64,000 nt of DNA from Pseudomonas mendocina (GCF_900636545.1 NZ_LR134290.1:3472001-3536000), one strand, 5' to 3'. Shown: positions 40,245-51,568, counted from the stretch's first letter. Numbers and translations are program-made. The notes: generated from the sequence alone by a model not told the origin.

Positions 40245-40825
40245 CGCCGCTCCCACTGCGTGCGCAGCAGGCCGAAGCAATCCAGGCTGAGGTAACGCCC
40301 GTTGTGCAGCTCGCACTCGCGGCGTACGCCCTCGTGGGTGAAGCCCAGGCGGCGCAGCAGGCCACTGCTGGCACCATTGTCGGTGTCCACCACGGCCTCG
40401 ATGCGATGCAGATCCATCGCGGCGAAACCATGGGCGATCACCGCTTCCAGGCTTTCGCGCATGATGCCGCTGCGCCAGTGCTGCGGCAGCAGCCAGTAGC
40501 CCAGCTCTGCACGGCGGTGACTGCGCTCCCAGTCGTTGTAGCCGCATGCCCCGAGCAGCTCGTGCGGCGCGTCCGGCCGGCAGATGCCCCACCAGATGCC
40601 GGTGCGTTCGAGCAACTGCTCGCGGTACCAGTCCATCTGCTCCTGGGTGGCCTCCAGCGTGGCATAGGACACGCCGTAGTAACGAATCACCTGCGGATGG
40701 GACAGACCGTGAAAGATGCCGTGGATATCGTCCTGGACGATCTCGCGCAGCTGCAAGCGCCGCGTCGCCAACATGCTGAAACCTGCCGGCTCGCTGGTCT
40801 GACGGTCATGGGGCAAGGGGCTCAC
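40241..40825 (-). CDS. GNAT family acetyltransferase (RimJ/RimL-like)
   Basis: N-acetyltransferase of 194 residues with LATRRLQLREIVQDD at the start of the fold and the acetyl-CoA loop region LPQHWRSGIMRESLEAVIAH followed by NGASSGLLRRLGF. It starts at GTG 40825, overlapping the response-regulator stop (GTGA), and ends overlapping the kinase start (ATGA). It is therefore locked between the two halves of a two-component system. An internal ATG at 40774 would also give most of the domain. The substrate is unknown. Confidence 0.88.
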   Translation of the reverse strand: MSPLPHDRQTSEPAGFSMLATRRLQLREIVQDDIHGIFHGLSHPQVIRYYGVSYATLEATQEQMDWYREQLLERTGIWWGICRPDAPHELLGACGYNDWERSHRRAELGYWLLPQHWRSGIMRESLEAVIAHGFAAMDLHRIEAVVDTDNGASSGLLRRLGFTHEGVRRECELHNGRYLSLDCFGLLRTQWERR

Positions 40826-41547
40826 AACAGCGCCTCGGCGGCCTCGGCGACGAACAGGTAGCCCTTGCTACGCACCGTCTTGATCATGCGCGGATGCATC
40901 GGGTCATCACCGATCTTCGGGCGGATACGCGAAATGCGCACGTCGATGGAGCGATCCTGGCCGTCGTACTCGATGCCACGCAGGGAATTGAAGATTTCCT
41001 CTCGCGACAGGATGCGCCCGGCGTTGACCGCCAGCAGCCACAGCAGGTCGAACTCGGCGCTGGTCAGCTCGATGCCCTGCTCGCCCAGCCAGGCTTCGCG
41101 CATCGCACTGTCGATGGCCAACGCGCCGAACTGCAGGCGCCGCGGCTGACCTTCGTCGCGCTCGCTCTCGCCACCTTCGCGGCGGCGCAGCAACGCGCGA
41201 ATGCGCGCCAGCAACACACGCGGGCGTACCGGCTTGCACACGTAATCATCGGCGCCCATCTCCAGCCCCAGCACCTGGTCCATGTCGTCGGTACGCGCGG
41301 TGAGCATGAGGATCGGCCCCTTGTAGCCGCCACGCACCTTGCGACAGATGCTCAGGCCGTCCTCACCCGGCAGCATCAGGTCGAGAATCACCAGGTCCGG
41401 CTGCTCGGCGAGAATCCGCGCCGCCGCACTGCCGCCATCGGCCTCGATGGCCACGCGCAGGCCGTTGCCTTCCAGATACTCTCGGGTCAACTGCGCCAGG
41501 CGCTGGTCATCCTCGACGATCAGAATCTGCCACGCTTCTTGTTCCAC
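40822..41547 (-). CDS. OmpR-family response regulator (RstA-like)
   Basis: Receiver domain plus winged helix, 241 residues. The phosphoacceptor Asp is in LVILDLMLPGEDG and the conserved Lys in YVCKPVRPR. The C-terminal DNA-binding part has DRSIDVRISRIRPKIGDD. A GTG start at 41547 is preferred because AGGGGAGAGG lies just upstream; an ATG six codons earlier is the alternative. It is the first gene of the regulator-acetyltransferase-kinase operon, divergent from nrdA across about 760 bp. Confidence 0.9.
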   Translation of the reverse strand: MEQEAWQILIVEDDQRLAQLTREYLEGNGLRVAIEADGGSAAARILAEQPDLVILDLMLPGEDGLSICRKVRGGYKGPILMLTARTDDMDQVLGLEMGADDYVCKPVRPRVLLARIRALLRRREGGESERDEGQPRRLQFGALAIDSAMREAWLGEQGIELTSAEFDLLWLLAVNAGRILSREEIFNSLRGIEYDGQDRSIDVRISRIRPKIGDDPMHPRMIKTVRSKGYLFVAEAAEALL

Positions 41548-41679
41548 ACCCTCTCCCCTTTGCATACCGGCAAGCGCCGCAAATACCGCAGCCATTCTAG
41601 GGGCTGTGCGCGTCTCGGTGCGAGCGGCAAACCAGTGCCCGAGCCTGGCCCTCTCGTCAAGCACAGCACATGCCAAAAG

Positions 41680-41693
41680 CACTATATATAGTG
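41680..41693. promoter_or_regulatory. NrdR box 1
   Basis: CACTATATATAGTG is a perfect palindrome matching the NrdR consensus (acaCwAtATaTwGtgt). It lies about 620 bp upstream of nrdA and about 130 bp upstream of the divergent response-regulator gene. Confidence 0.75.
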
Positions 41694-41825
41694 GTAGTCT
41701 GTGCACTGCCGAACAGCTTCGCCAAGTCGCGGAGATTCCGCCTCCAAGGGCGACGAACGGCATTCAGTAGCCAGAGCCAGAGACCATGCGGGCTACGCCG
41801 CCGACACCCACAAGACACCCACATC

Positions 41826-41834
41826 TTATCCACA
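41826..41834 (+). promoter_or_regulatory. DnaA box in the nrdA upstream region
   Basis: TTATCCACA is a perfect high-affinity DnaA box. DnaA control of ribonucleotide reductase is known for E. coli nrdAB. The rest of the 763-bp intergenic region (41548-42310) shows no convincing gene. Confidence 0.7.
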
Positions 41835-42097
41835 GGTTGTTCTTTTCCTAGCGCCTTGCAATGCCTCCAACAGCGCACTATCTTGTATCCCCATCGCGCG
41901 GCACCCACCAGATATTGGGTTGACGCAGAAACCCGGATACAAAAAGAACGAATCGCGCAAGCCCTTTTCACAGGGTTTTCCAGATGTTCCGGCCAATCGT
42001 TTCGCCCTAACCCAGGCCTGGCCTGGGTTACAGCCACGCTGCAACGCTCGACGTTGCGCGTGAGCCGGTCAGACAGCGGTCTTGTCCGCCAGTCGAC

Positions 42098-42110
42098 CAC
42101 TATATGTAGT
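42098..42110. promoter_or_regulatory. NrdR box 2
   Basis: CACTATATGTAGT resembles the NrdR consensus with one arm mismatch and lies about 200 bp upstream of the nrdA ATG. It is about 418 bp from box 1, not the usual close pair. Confidence 0.65.
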
Positions 42111-42310
42111 AGGCGGGGTGTGGTAATGCCCCGCTGTGACTTATGCGCCAGGACGGCACTTGAAGTCGTGCCCACCCTGCCAGCTCTTGCGACACCCCGT
42201 ACCCGGCCCCGCTGCCGCGTGCGGCTCAGTTGTTAATGGAATGAACGGCGGACAAGGCACGGTTTCCAATCGTGACGTCCAACCCAAAATTACAGAACAC
42301 GGAGATCTCC

Positions 42311-45217
<2,907 letters not shown>

Positions 45218-45254
45218 GGCTTTCGCGCGTATCTGAGCGGCGCCCGCATCGTTG

Positions 45255-45316
45255 CCCGGTAGGCCGGCCCCCCATCACGTACTGAAGTACGTGATGGGGG
45301 CTCCGACCTACCAGGC
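45255..45316. repeat. Large hairpin in the nrdA-nrdB spacer
   Basis: A perfect 15-bp stem (CCCCCATCACGTACT/AGTACGTGATGGGGG, 45269-45300) with a 2-nt loop, enclosed by an outer GGTAGG/CCTACC pair. It may terminate or process the nrdA transcript. Confidence 0.7.
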
Positions 45317-45387
45317 GCCTAGCGCTCACTCGCTCAGCTACACGCTCGAAGGTCTGATGCAGTTCTAAAGCAAAGCAACAGTTAGTC

Positions 45388-45506
45388 CCCTCTCCCGCTT
45401 GCGGGAGACGACTGCAGGGATGCAGGAGGTAGGGTGAAGCAGGAAGCCCGAACCGAGGGCTAGGGAGAGGGCAAAAGCTCTTCCGTAGGAGCGGCTTCAG
45501 CCGCGA
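45388..45506. repeat. Chimeric repeat plus REP in the nrdA-nrdB spacer
   Basis: 45388-45471 has ends CCCTCTCCC and GGGAGAGGG around a core (CTGCAGGGATGCAGGAGGTA, 45412-45431) shared with the elements at 35242 and 37329. A single REP (GTAGGAGCGGCTTCAGCCGC) follows at 45485. The remainder of the 510-bp spacer is presumably the nrdB promoter region. Confidence 0.7.
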
Positions 45507-45727
45507 AATTCGCGGATAAATCCACTCCTACCCGAGCCTAGCCCCTCTCACAAATTCCCGCCCCTCCTCCTCCGGGTCGAGGGGCAACGGTCAGCCAGCA
45601 ATCCACCGCCTGCTGACCAGTGGTACCCGTTTACCCTTGCGCGCATCACGCAACGGAACATAATTCAAATTATCTGTATATCCATACAGGCCGGTTCGTT
45701 AACCGGCCCTCACGCAGGAGCCAAGCC

Positions 45728-46978
45728 ATGCTGAGCTGGGATGAATTCGACAAGGAAGACGGCGCAGAAGCAGCCGCCGCAAGCAAAGCCACCGCACAAA
45801 GCGCCGGCACCAACTTCGACAAGCTCGACAGCGAAGCTGCCGGCTCGGTCGAGCAGGCCCGCGCCGTCGACGCCAACGACTCCGACGCCGTGGCCCGCGC
45901 CAAGAAAGCCCTGAACGACCTCGACATCCAGGAAGGCCTGGACGACCTCGAAGGCGCCTCCGCGCGCGTACAGGTCGGCGATAAGCAGATGATCAACGCC
46001 CGCGCCGACCTCAACCAACTCGTACCCTTCAAGTACGACTGGGCCTGGCAGAAGTATCTGGATGGTTGCGCCAACCACTGGATGCCGCAGGAAGTGAACA
46101 TGAACGCCGACATCGCGCTGTGGAAATCCACGGACGGTCTCAGCGAAGACGAGCGCCGCATCGTCATGCGCAACCTCGGCTTCTTCTCCACCGCCGACAG
46201 CCTGGTGGCCAACAACCTGGTACTGGCCGTGTACCGCCTGATCACCAACCCCGAGTGCCGCCAGTACATCCTGCGCCAGGCCTTCGAGGAAGCGATCCAC
46301 ACCCACGCCTACCAGTACTGCATCGAGTCGCTGGGCATGGATGAAGGCGAGATCTTCAACATGTACCACGAGATCCCGAGCGTCGCGAAGAAGGCCTCCT
46401 GGGGCCTCAAGTACACCCGCTCGATCTCCGACCCGCAGTTCCAGACCGGCACCCCGGAAACCGACCGCCAATTCCTGCGCAACCTGATCGCCTACTACTG
46501 CGTACTGGAAGGCATCTTCTTCTACTGCGGCTTCACCCAGATCCTCTCCATGGGCCGCCGCAACAAGATGACCGGCACCGCCGAGCAGTTCCAGTACATC
46601 CTGCGTGACGAGTCCATGCACCTGAACTTCGGCATCGACGTGATCAACCAGATCAAGATCGAGAACCCGCACCTGTGGGATGCCCAGATGAAGGACGAAG
46701 CGACCCAGATGATCCTGCAGGGCACCCAGCTGGAGATCGAATACGCGCGTGACACCATGCCGCGCGGTGTACTGGGCATGAACGCGGCGATGATGGAGGA
46801 CTACCTCAAATTCATCGCCAACCGCCGCCTGACCCAGATCGGCCTGAAGGAAGAGTACCCGGGCACCACCAACCCCTTCCCGTGGATGAGCGAGATCATG
46901 GACCTGAAGAAGGAGAAGAACTTCTTCGAGACGCGAGTGATCGAGTATCAGACTGGTGGGGCGTTGAGCTGGGATTGA
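45728..46978 (+). CDS. nrdB: Ribonucleoside-diphosphate reductase class Ia, beta subunit
   Basis: Diiron-tyrosyl radical subunit that partners NrdA. It has 416 residues. The N-terminal about 70 residues are Ala/Asp/Glu-rich and probably disordered. The diiron core shows [20 protein letters not shown] and [18 protein letters not shown] 45728 follows CAGGAGCCAAGCC. It is separated from nrdA by 510 bp with hairpins, so separate or attenuated expression is likely. A terminator follows at 47053. Confidence 0.96.
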   Translation: MLSWDEFDKEDGAEAAAASKATAQSAGTNFDKLDSEAAGSVEQARAVDANDSDAVARAKKALNDLDIQEGLDDLEGASARVQVGDKQMINARADLNQLVPFKYDWAWQKYLDGCANHWMPQEVNMNADIALWKSTDGLSEDERRIVMRNLGFFSTADSLVANNLVLAVYRLITNPECRQYILRQAFEEAIHTHAYQYCIESLGMDEGEIFNMYHEIPSVAKKASWGLKYTRSISDPQFQTGTPETDRQFLRNLIAYYCVLEGIFFYCGFTQILSMGRRNKMTGTAEQFQYILRDESMHLNFGIDVINQIKIENPHLWDAQMKDEATQMILQGTQLEIEYARDTMPRGVLGMNAAMMEDYLKFIANRRLTQIGLKEEYPGTTNPFPWMSEIMDLKKEKNFFETRVIEYQTGGALSWD

Positions 46979-47052
46979 TTCCGGTGACTCATCAAAGATG
47001 ACTAAGAGCGCTTTACCTGAAATGGATGTTTGGGGCAGCGAGTAGAAACTTG

Positions 47053-47077
47053 AAGCCCCGCATTGTGCGGGGCTTTT
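47053..47077 (+). terminator. Rho-independent terminator after nrdB
   Basis: An 8-bp stem AGCCCCGC/GCGGGGCT with a 5-nt loop, followed by TTTT. Confidence 0.85.
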
Positions 47078-47096
47078 CATTTTAGAGAGTTAGATA

Positions 47097-48167
47097 ATGC
47101 CACTCATCTCTAGCTATGCAATCTGGAACAACAAAGGCGGCGTTGGCAAAAGCACTATCACATTCCACTTAGCGACAAGATATGCCGAACAAAACCCAGA
47201 AAAAGATGTATTAGTGATTGACCTTTGCCCTCAATCAAACTCCAGCATGATTCTCCTTGGCGGCGGGATAACTGGCGAGAACAATGTACTAAACCTGTGT
47301 AGCCAGACAACTCCACAGACAGTGGTGGGATATCTCAGCGAGGTCATTTCCCGAGGCTCTGGCGCCCCTCTACCCCAGCCAAGTAACTTCATTGTCAATG
47401 TAAATACATTCAACAAGTCCACCCCTAACAATATATTCCTCCTATGTGGTGACGGAAACCTCGAGCCAATGGCTCCAGCAATAACTGGCGCGGCAGCAGC
47501 ACCAGCGCTTACACCAGCAGTTCAACCGTGGAAGTGGGTACACACAATATTCCGCGAGCTAATCAACAACCTAGCCTCCACAAGCAAAAAAGATTTAATA
47601 GTCTTCATTGATACAAACCCAAGCTTTTCAATTTACACAGAGCTAGCTATTTCTGCTGCCGACCGACTGATTACTCCTGTAAACGCGGATGACTCTTCAA
47701 GGGTTGCAACAAATGCAATGTTTATTCTCCTGCATGGACAAACCCCTCCGCATCCAATATATGGCTCATGGACATATGCAGCCCAAGCACAACGCCACGG
47801 AATGACTATCCCGCAAATCCACACGATAGTTGGAAACAGACTAACTCAATACGATGGTGCCGCAACGGCATTTATGGCTTTATCAGATGCAACTGCCGAC
47901 ACATTATTCTCAGCATACCTCACGCACCCGAGCTATTTCACAAGTAGAAAAACTCCCGCATCAAATATTCATGACTTTAGAAACCAATACTCTGTAGCCT
48001 TACGAGACTTCAACACTGCTGGGGTAGTCGCAGCCCACTTAGGCATTCCCCTATCGAAGCTTACTCAAGGCTATCACGCAGTACATGGGACACAGGTAAA
48101 GGTCAATGCTGAAAGAGTGGATGAGTGCTTATCAGCTATTGATGACGTAATAACCCATATCAGCTGA
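47097..48167 (+). CDS. Orphan ParA/MinD-type ATPase
   Basis: P-loop ATPase of 356 residues with a deviant Walker A, KGGVGKST (residues 13-20, signature Lys13). Walker A' is VLVIDLCPQSNSS. The Walker B/switch region is FIDTNPSFSIYTELAISA, and further on VNADDSSRVATNAMF. No ParB, centromere-like iterons or partner gene lie nearby. Codon use is visibly AT-richer than its neighbours (many AAA, AAT, ATA codons), suggesting transfer. It begins 20 bp after the nrdB terminator, and repeat-rich DNA follows. The role is unknown; cargo positioning or a defence function are only guesses. Confidence 0.85.
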   Translation: MPLISSYAIWNNKGGVGKSTITFHLATRYAEQNPEKDVLVIDLCPQSNSSMILLGGGITGENNVLNLCSQTTPQTVVGYLSEVISRGSGAPLPQPSNFIVNVNTFNKSTPNNIFLLCGDGNLEPMAPAITGAAAAPALTPAVQPWKWVHTIFRELINNLASTSKKDLIVFIDTNPSFSIYTELAISAADRLITPVNADDSSRVATNAMFILLHGQTPPHPIYGSWTYAAQAQRHGMTIPQIHTIVGNRLTQYDGAATAFMALSDATADTLFSAYLTHPSYFTSRKTPASNIHDFRNQYSVALRDFNTAGVVAAHLGIPLSKLTQGYHAVHGTQVKVNAERVDECLSAIDDVITHIS

Positions 48168-48175
48168 TATATGAT

Positions 48176-48202
48176 TGATCGTTCCCACGCTCCGCGTGGG
48201 GA
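48176..48202. repeat. GATCGTTCCCACGC palindromic repeat, copy 1
   Basis: TTGATCGTTCCCACGCTCCG then CGTGGGGAC. Related copies lie at 48695-48724, 48812-48841 (inverted) and, degenerate, 49739-49768. The first copy begins just after the parA-like gene. Confidence 0.75.
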
Positions 48203-48226
48203 CTTAACTCTTTGAAGCAAAAGAGC

Positions 48227-48304
48227 TGACACATTTATTTTCTTCGTCACCCTCTTCTACTATCGAAAAGGTGACAGATTTATTTTCTACGTCACCTCTT
48301 CTAC
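48227..48304 (+). repeat. Direct repeat of about 33 bp
   Basis: Two copies (48227-48260 and 48272-48304) of a TGACA[C/G]ATTTATTTTCT-type unit ending in TCACC...CTTCTAC, 11 bp apart. AT-rich units within a GC-rich chromosome. They may be remnants of a mobile element. Confidence 0.7.
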
Positions 48305-48335
48305 TGGTTTCGCCCTTACGGCGAGTCACTTGACT

Positions 48336-48397
48336 CGCTTCGCTCGCCCTTCGGGCCAGCCTGCGGCTGTTACTCCGCTGCGCTCCGTTTCTCTTTG
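48336..48397. repeat. Inverted repeat arm, left
   Basis: Starts CGCTTCGCTCGCCC and contains GGGCCAGCCTGCGGCTGTTA. Matches, in reverse complement, 48844-48905 with few differences. The arms enclose about 450 bp. Confidence 0.7.
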
Positions 48398-48650
48398 CTC
48401 GCGCAGAAAATAACCAAAGAGAAAGCGCGCCCGGCATCCGGGTTTCGCTACGCTCAACTCCCCTCGCTCCGGTGCTGTTCCGAGGGTCGTCACGGTGGGC
48501 CATCCCTACCTAGGCGGCCCCGGCCATCGTTCCTCGTTTGGCATCCATGCCAAACGCCCCTCTCCACAGCACCTCCACTCGGCCTCCTGACGGGATTCAG
48601 AGACCGAGTCGCCTGGTCTGACGGTGCAGGTAAATCAAAAGAAAAAGCAG

Positions 48651-48687
48651 AGCCAGAGCATCGCAGCAACGCCGCGATGCTCTGGCT
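48651..48687. terminator. Hairpin with flanking A/T tracts
   Basis: A 14-bp stem AGCCAGAGCATCGC/GCGATGCTCTGGCT with a 9-nt loop, preceded by AAAAGAAAAAG and followed by CCTTCTTT. Looks like a bidirectional terminator or an element end. Confidence 0.6.
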
Positions 48688-48694
48688 CCTTCTT

Positions 48695-48841
48695 TGATCG
48701 TTCCCACGCTCCGCGTGGGAACGCAGCTCTCGACGCTCTGCGTCGATCAGTTACGACGTTTCAGCTGATCTCTGCGGCCGGCTAGAAGCAGGACGCGGAG
48801 CGTCTCCAAAGGCGTTACCACGCAGAGCGTGGGAACGATCA
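48695..48841. repeat. GATCGTTCCCACGC repeats, copies 2 and 3 (facing)
   Basis: Copy 2 (48695-48724) and inverted copy 3 (48812-48841) form an inverted pair about 88 bp apart. Between them is a GACGCTCTGCGTC dyad. Confidence 0.7.
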
Positions 48842-48843
48842 GT

Positions 48844-48905
48844 AACGAGGAAACGTAGCGAAGCGCAATAACAGCCGCAGGCTGGCCCGTAGGGTGAGCG
48901 AAGCG
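48844..48905. repeat. Inverted repeat arm, right
   Basis: Reverse-complement match to 48336-48397 (TAACAGCCGCAGGCTGGCCC in the centre). A further TTTTGGC/GCCAAAA dyad lies at about 48959-48995. Confidence 0.7.
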
Positions 48906-49221
48906 AATCAACCCGACGAAGTCGGGCCGGATGCCAGGGGCAAAGACCTCTTGGTTACTTTTGGCGGGGCCGGCCATCCGGGCGTCTGCCAAAAGTGAGC
49001 CGCTGTAAAAGCGGAACCGGTATGAGAATCACCACACAAGCGGCGGGTTCACTCCGTAGCGAAAGGCCTGAACTCCCGGACTCCTTGATTGAAAACGGTG
49101 AGTGGCTTTCAGCACCACAGATCGCTGCACCCGCGTTTTTGCGGAGCAGACCCAACAGCACCACAACAGATGCAATACGCTTTACCAACTCCGCAGCAAT
49201 AACCCCCAGGAAAAATGACGC

Positions 49222-49740
49222 ATGGAAGTCCGTTTACTGTCCCAGTCGGAGTTCGGCAACGTCCAGTTCTACAGGATCATCACCCTTCTCTTCCTGCTGC
49301 TCATGGCCGGCATCACCCTGAAGGGCCTGGCAAACGATGAATTCGCCCTGCTCTCGCCCCTACCCTGCATCATGCTGATCATCTTGGGCCGCTTCACCGT
49401 GGAGTGGCGCCGGGTCGCCAAAAGCCAACCGGCATTCATCCACGCGGACGAACTGGTGCTGTGCAGCGAGGACGGCAACCGCCGGATTCCCCTGGCGAAA
49501 ATCAGCTCGACCAGGGCCAGGCACAGCCTCTTCATGGTCCGCCGCTACCGCTCCTGGTCGGAGCACGTGGCATTTCTCGAACTGACCCTGAATAGCGGCG
49601 AGCGCCTGTACACCCTTGCCGAAAGTGCCGTCTTCGAAGTGCCTCCGGCCAAGGACACGGTGAAGGCAATCGAGGCGGCGATCCTCGGTGCCAAGATGAA
49701 GGACATCACCCAGCGCCAGTTGGACGTTAGCAAAGGTTGA
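49222..49740 (+). CDS. Small membrane protein with PH-like cytoplasmic domain, function unknown
   Basis: 172 residues. Two hydrophobic helices near 16-35 (FYRIITLLFLLLMAGITLKG) and 43-60 (LLSPLPCIMLIILGRFTVEW), then a beta-rich region (FIHADELVLCSEDGNRRIPL, RSWSEHVAFLELTL) reminiscent of membrane-anchored PH-like domains. CAGGAAAA lies upstream of the ATG. It is not recognised as a named family. GC content is back to the chromosomal norm. It lies after the repeat region and before two lipoprotein genes. Confidence 0.65.
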   Translation: MEVRLLSQSEFGNVQFYRIITLLFLLLMAGITLKGLANDEFALLSPLPCIMLIILGRFTVEWRRVAKSQPAFIHADELVLCSEDGNRRIPLAKISSTRARHSLFMVRRYRSWSEHVAFLELTLNSGERLYTLAESAVFEVPPAKDTVKAIEAAILGAKMKDITQRQLDVSKG

Positions 49741-49849
49741 TCGCGCCCACGCTCCGCAGGGGAATTCCCACGGTCGTGGCACGCGTCCCTTCCCCTACAT
49801 GAACCAGGCGCTATCATGCGCGGCCCATTCAGACCAAAGGAGAGGTCTC

Positions 49850-50785
49850 GTGAACGCTCGCCGCATCATGCTGCTTGGCGCCCTGGCATTACTTGGCGCC
49901 TGCAAGGAAGAACGCCTGGTTCTGCACTTCGAGCAACCTGTTTCCAGTGGCTGGGGGCTCGACTCGCAATACCAGCAAGCGATCCTCGATGGCCTGCAAA
50001 ACGCCGGTATCGACAGCAGCCAGGCGACGCTCGACACACGCGACAATGGCAAGGCAGTGGCCGTCTCCTTCCCCGAAGACGCGCTGAGCCAGCAACAGCA
50101 GGCAAGCCTGACCACCTACTTCGACGATCTGCTCAAGGCACGTGCCGAGGCGCAACAGGTGCGTTTGCGCATCAAGCAGCAGGAGCCCGAAGTGGTAAAG
50201 GGTGATCCATTTGCCGACACGATCCGGATGCTGCAGGCAAAGGCCAACACGATGCGCCCGCAATTCACCAGCCGCATCGAATACTACGACACGCCACGAC
50301 TGATGTATCAGGAGCGCGAAGCGCCAGGTGTCCGCCTGTACCAGTCCAGCCCGGTGCACTGCCAGGTCACCCTGGGCCTGGAGAAGCCGCTGCCGCAAAT
50401 CCACTACCAGTTGAACGCCCCCGGCGAGAGTGGCAGCGTCGACATGCTCAACCCGTTTCTGGCGACACAGAGCTTCCGTCTGCCTTCGTCGGTGAGTATC
50501 GGCAACAGCGACCTCGATAAGGCCGTTGCCGAAGGCCATTACCGCTACAAGCTGATCACCAGCGCCAATGCCCGTGCCAACCAGGCCGATGAACTGGTGT
50601 TCTTCTTCGGTGAACTAGGTTTGATCGACCACAGAGGCGGCCTTACCACCACCGATCTTGGCAAGTTCGAGGCGAACTGCCTGAAGCGGATCATGGCTGC
50701 CGGGCGACCATTCACCTTTCATTACGGCAACTCACTGGATCGACTGATAGCGGTGGATTATCGCTTCGGCGAAACGGCCCGATGA
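49850..50785 (+). CDS. Predicted lipoprotein, function unknown
   Basis: 311 residues from GTG 49850, which has AAAGGAGAGG upstream and opens a lipoprotein signal: VNARRIMLLGALALLGAC with the lipobox Cys at residue 18. The mature part is mixed alpha/beta, with a possible coiled coil near DDLLKARAEAQQVRLRIKQQ and a C-terminal block ELVFFFGELGLIDHRGGLTT. No catalytic motif was recognised. An in-frame ATG 51 bp upstream would bury the signal and is rejected. Confidence 0.75.
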   Translation: MNARRIMLLGALALLGACKEERLVLHFEQPVSSGWGLDSQYQQAILDGLQNAGIDSSQATLDTRDNGKAVAVSFPEDALSQQQQASLTTYFDDLLKARAEAQQVRLRIKQQEPEVVKGDPFADTIRMLQAKANTMRPQFTSRIEYYDTPRLMYQEREAPGVRLYQSSPVHCQVTLGLEKPLPQIHYQLNAPGESGSVDMLNPFLATQSFRLPSSVSIGNSDLDKAVAEGHYRYKLITSANARANQADELVFFFGELGLIDHRGGLTTTDLGKFEANCLKRIMAAGRPFTFHYGNSLDRLIAVDYRFGETAR

Positions 50786-50884
50786 TCCTGCGCAGAAGGA
50801 GTTCTTCGCTCAGCATTGCATGCTGATTCGCCTTAGCCGAACGATAGATTCGTTATGCACTTTGCCCATTTCAAGGAAAATACA

Positions 50885-51514
50885 ATGCGCCTTATCCTTC
50901 TTCTGAGCCTTTGCCTGGTTTTGATAGCCTGCAGCGCCAACCCGCAGCGGCTCTATCAGGAGCAAGTAGTCGGTTCCACTACCCCCCTGGCCAAAACACC
51001 CGCAGAAGCAGTTCGCAATGCCACTGTCGAGCCCATGCAGATCAACCCAGGATGGCGTCCAAAACAATGGCAGATCAGTGCGCAGGAGCCTCGTCTGTTA
51101 GTCGATGGGGTACCGTCCAACTACCGTGTATTTTCCGTCGACCTCGAGGCCAACAAGCCCTTTCTGATCAAGGTTCACTCCTGGTGCGTGAACAGTTGCC
51201 TTGGCTTTAGCAAGTATGTTTTGTCGCCTTACTTGATTTTGCTGGATGAGAAATCAACAGTGATTGGTCGTGGTTTTGGCCAGATACGTGGCCAGATCGG
51301 TGTGGTTAACCAAGAGCTAGCGGGCCAGGTTACTCACAGCGGCACTTATTACCTGATCGTCGCAGCGGATAACCGTAACCCCGGCGAGCAGGTGCTTGTT
51401 GATAATGTGCTGGTCGTCGGCACCAACATACCGAAGACCATCGCCCCCTTGCGCATTGGAATGGGCAGTTATCCATTCGGTAGCGTCGCACCGTTTTTAG
51501 CCGAGCCGCAGTAA
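50885..51514 (+). CDS. Predicted lipoprotein, function unknown
   Basis: 209 residues from ATG 50885 (CAAGGAAAATACA upstream). The signal peptide MRLILLLSLCLVLIAC ends in a lipobox Cys at residue 16. The mature protein looks beta-rich, with VFSVDLEANKPFLIKVHSW and THSGTYYLIVAADNRNPGEQ suggesting a jelly-roll or pre-peptidase-like domain. It follows another lipoprotein gene by about 100 bp on the same strand. Codon use is slightly AT-richer than neighbours. Confidence 0.75.
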   Translation: MRLILLLSLCLVLIACSANPQRLYQEQVVGSTTPLAKTPAEAVRNATVEPMQINPGWRPKQWQISAQEPRLLVDGVPSNYRVFSVDLEANKPFLIKVHSWCVNSCLGFSKYVLSPYLILLDEKSTVIGRGFGQIRGQIGVVNQELAGQVTHSGTYYLIVAADNRNPGEQVLVDNVLVVGTNIPKTIAPLRIGMGSYPFGSVAPFLAEPQ

Positions 51515-51568
51515 TAGTGCATGAGCACCGGGTCGGTAGGGACAGCAGTTCCCATCCGGCCCGTCTTG

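Larger units (their letters stand above)
48168..49221. other. Repeat-rich region without a convincing gene
   Basis: A 1.05-kb stretch between the ParA-like gene and the next CDS. It carries several dispersed-repeat copies, a direct repeat, an inverted repeat and hairpins (listed separately). Short open frames here (up to about 100 codons) are rich in Arg/Ser and follow the repeats, so they are not called as genes. Confidence 0.7.

Noticed and set aside
41657..42236. Overlapping frames of 120-188 codons between the response regulator and nrdA
   Set aside because: They cover the NrdR and DnaA sites, have no ribosome sites and no recognisable protein character.
45710..47080. Open frame of 456 codons opposite nrdB
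   Set aside because: Antisense shadow of nrdB, including across its terminator.
48204..48697. Two short open frames of about 100 codons in the repeat cluster
   Set aside because: They consist of the dispersed repeats, are Arg/Ser-rich and have no credible start signals.
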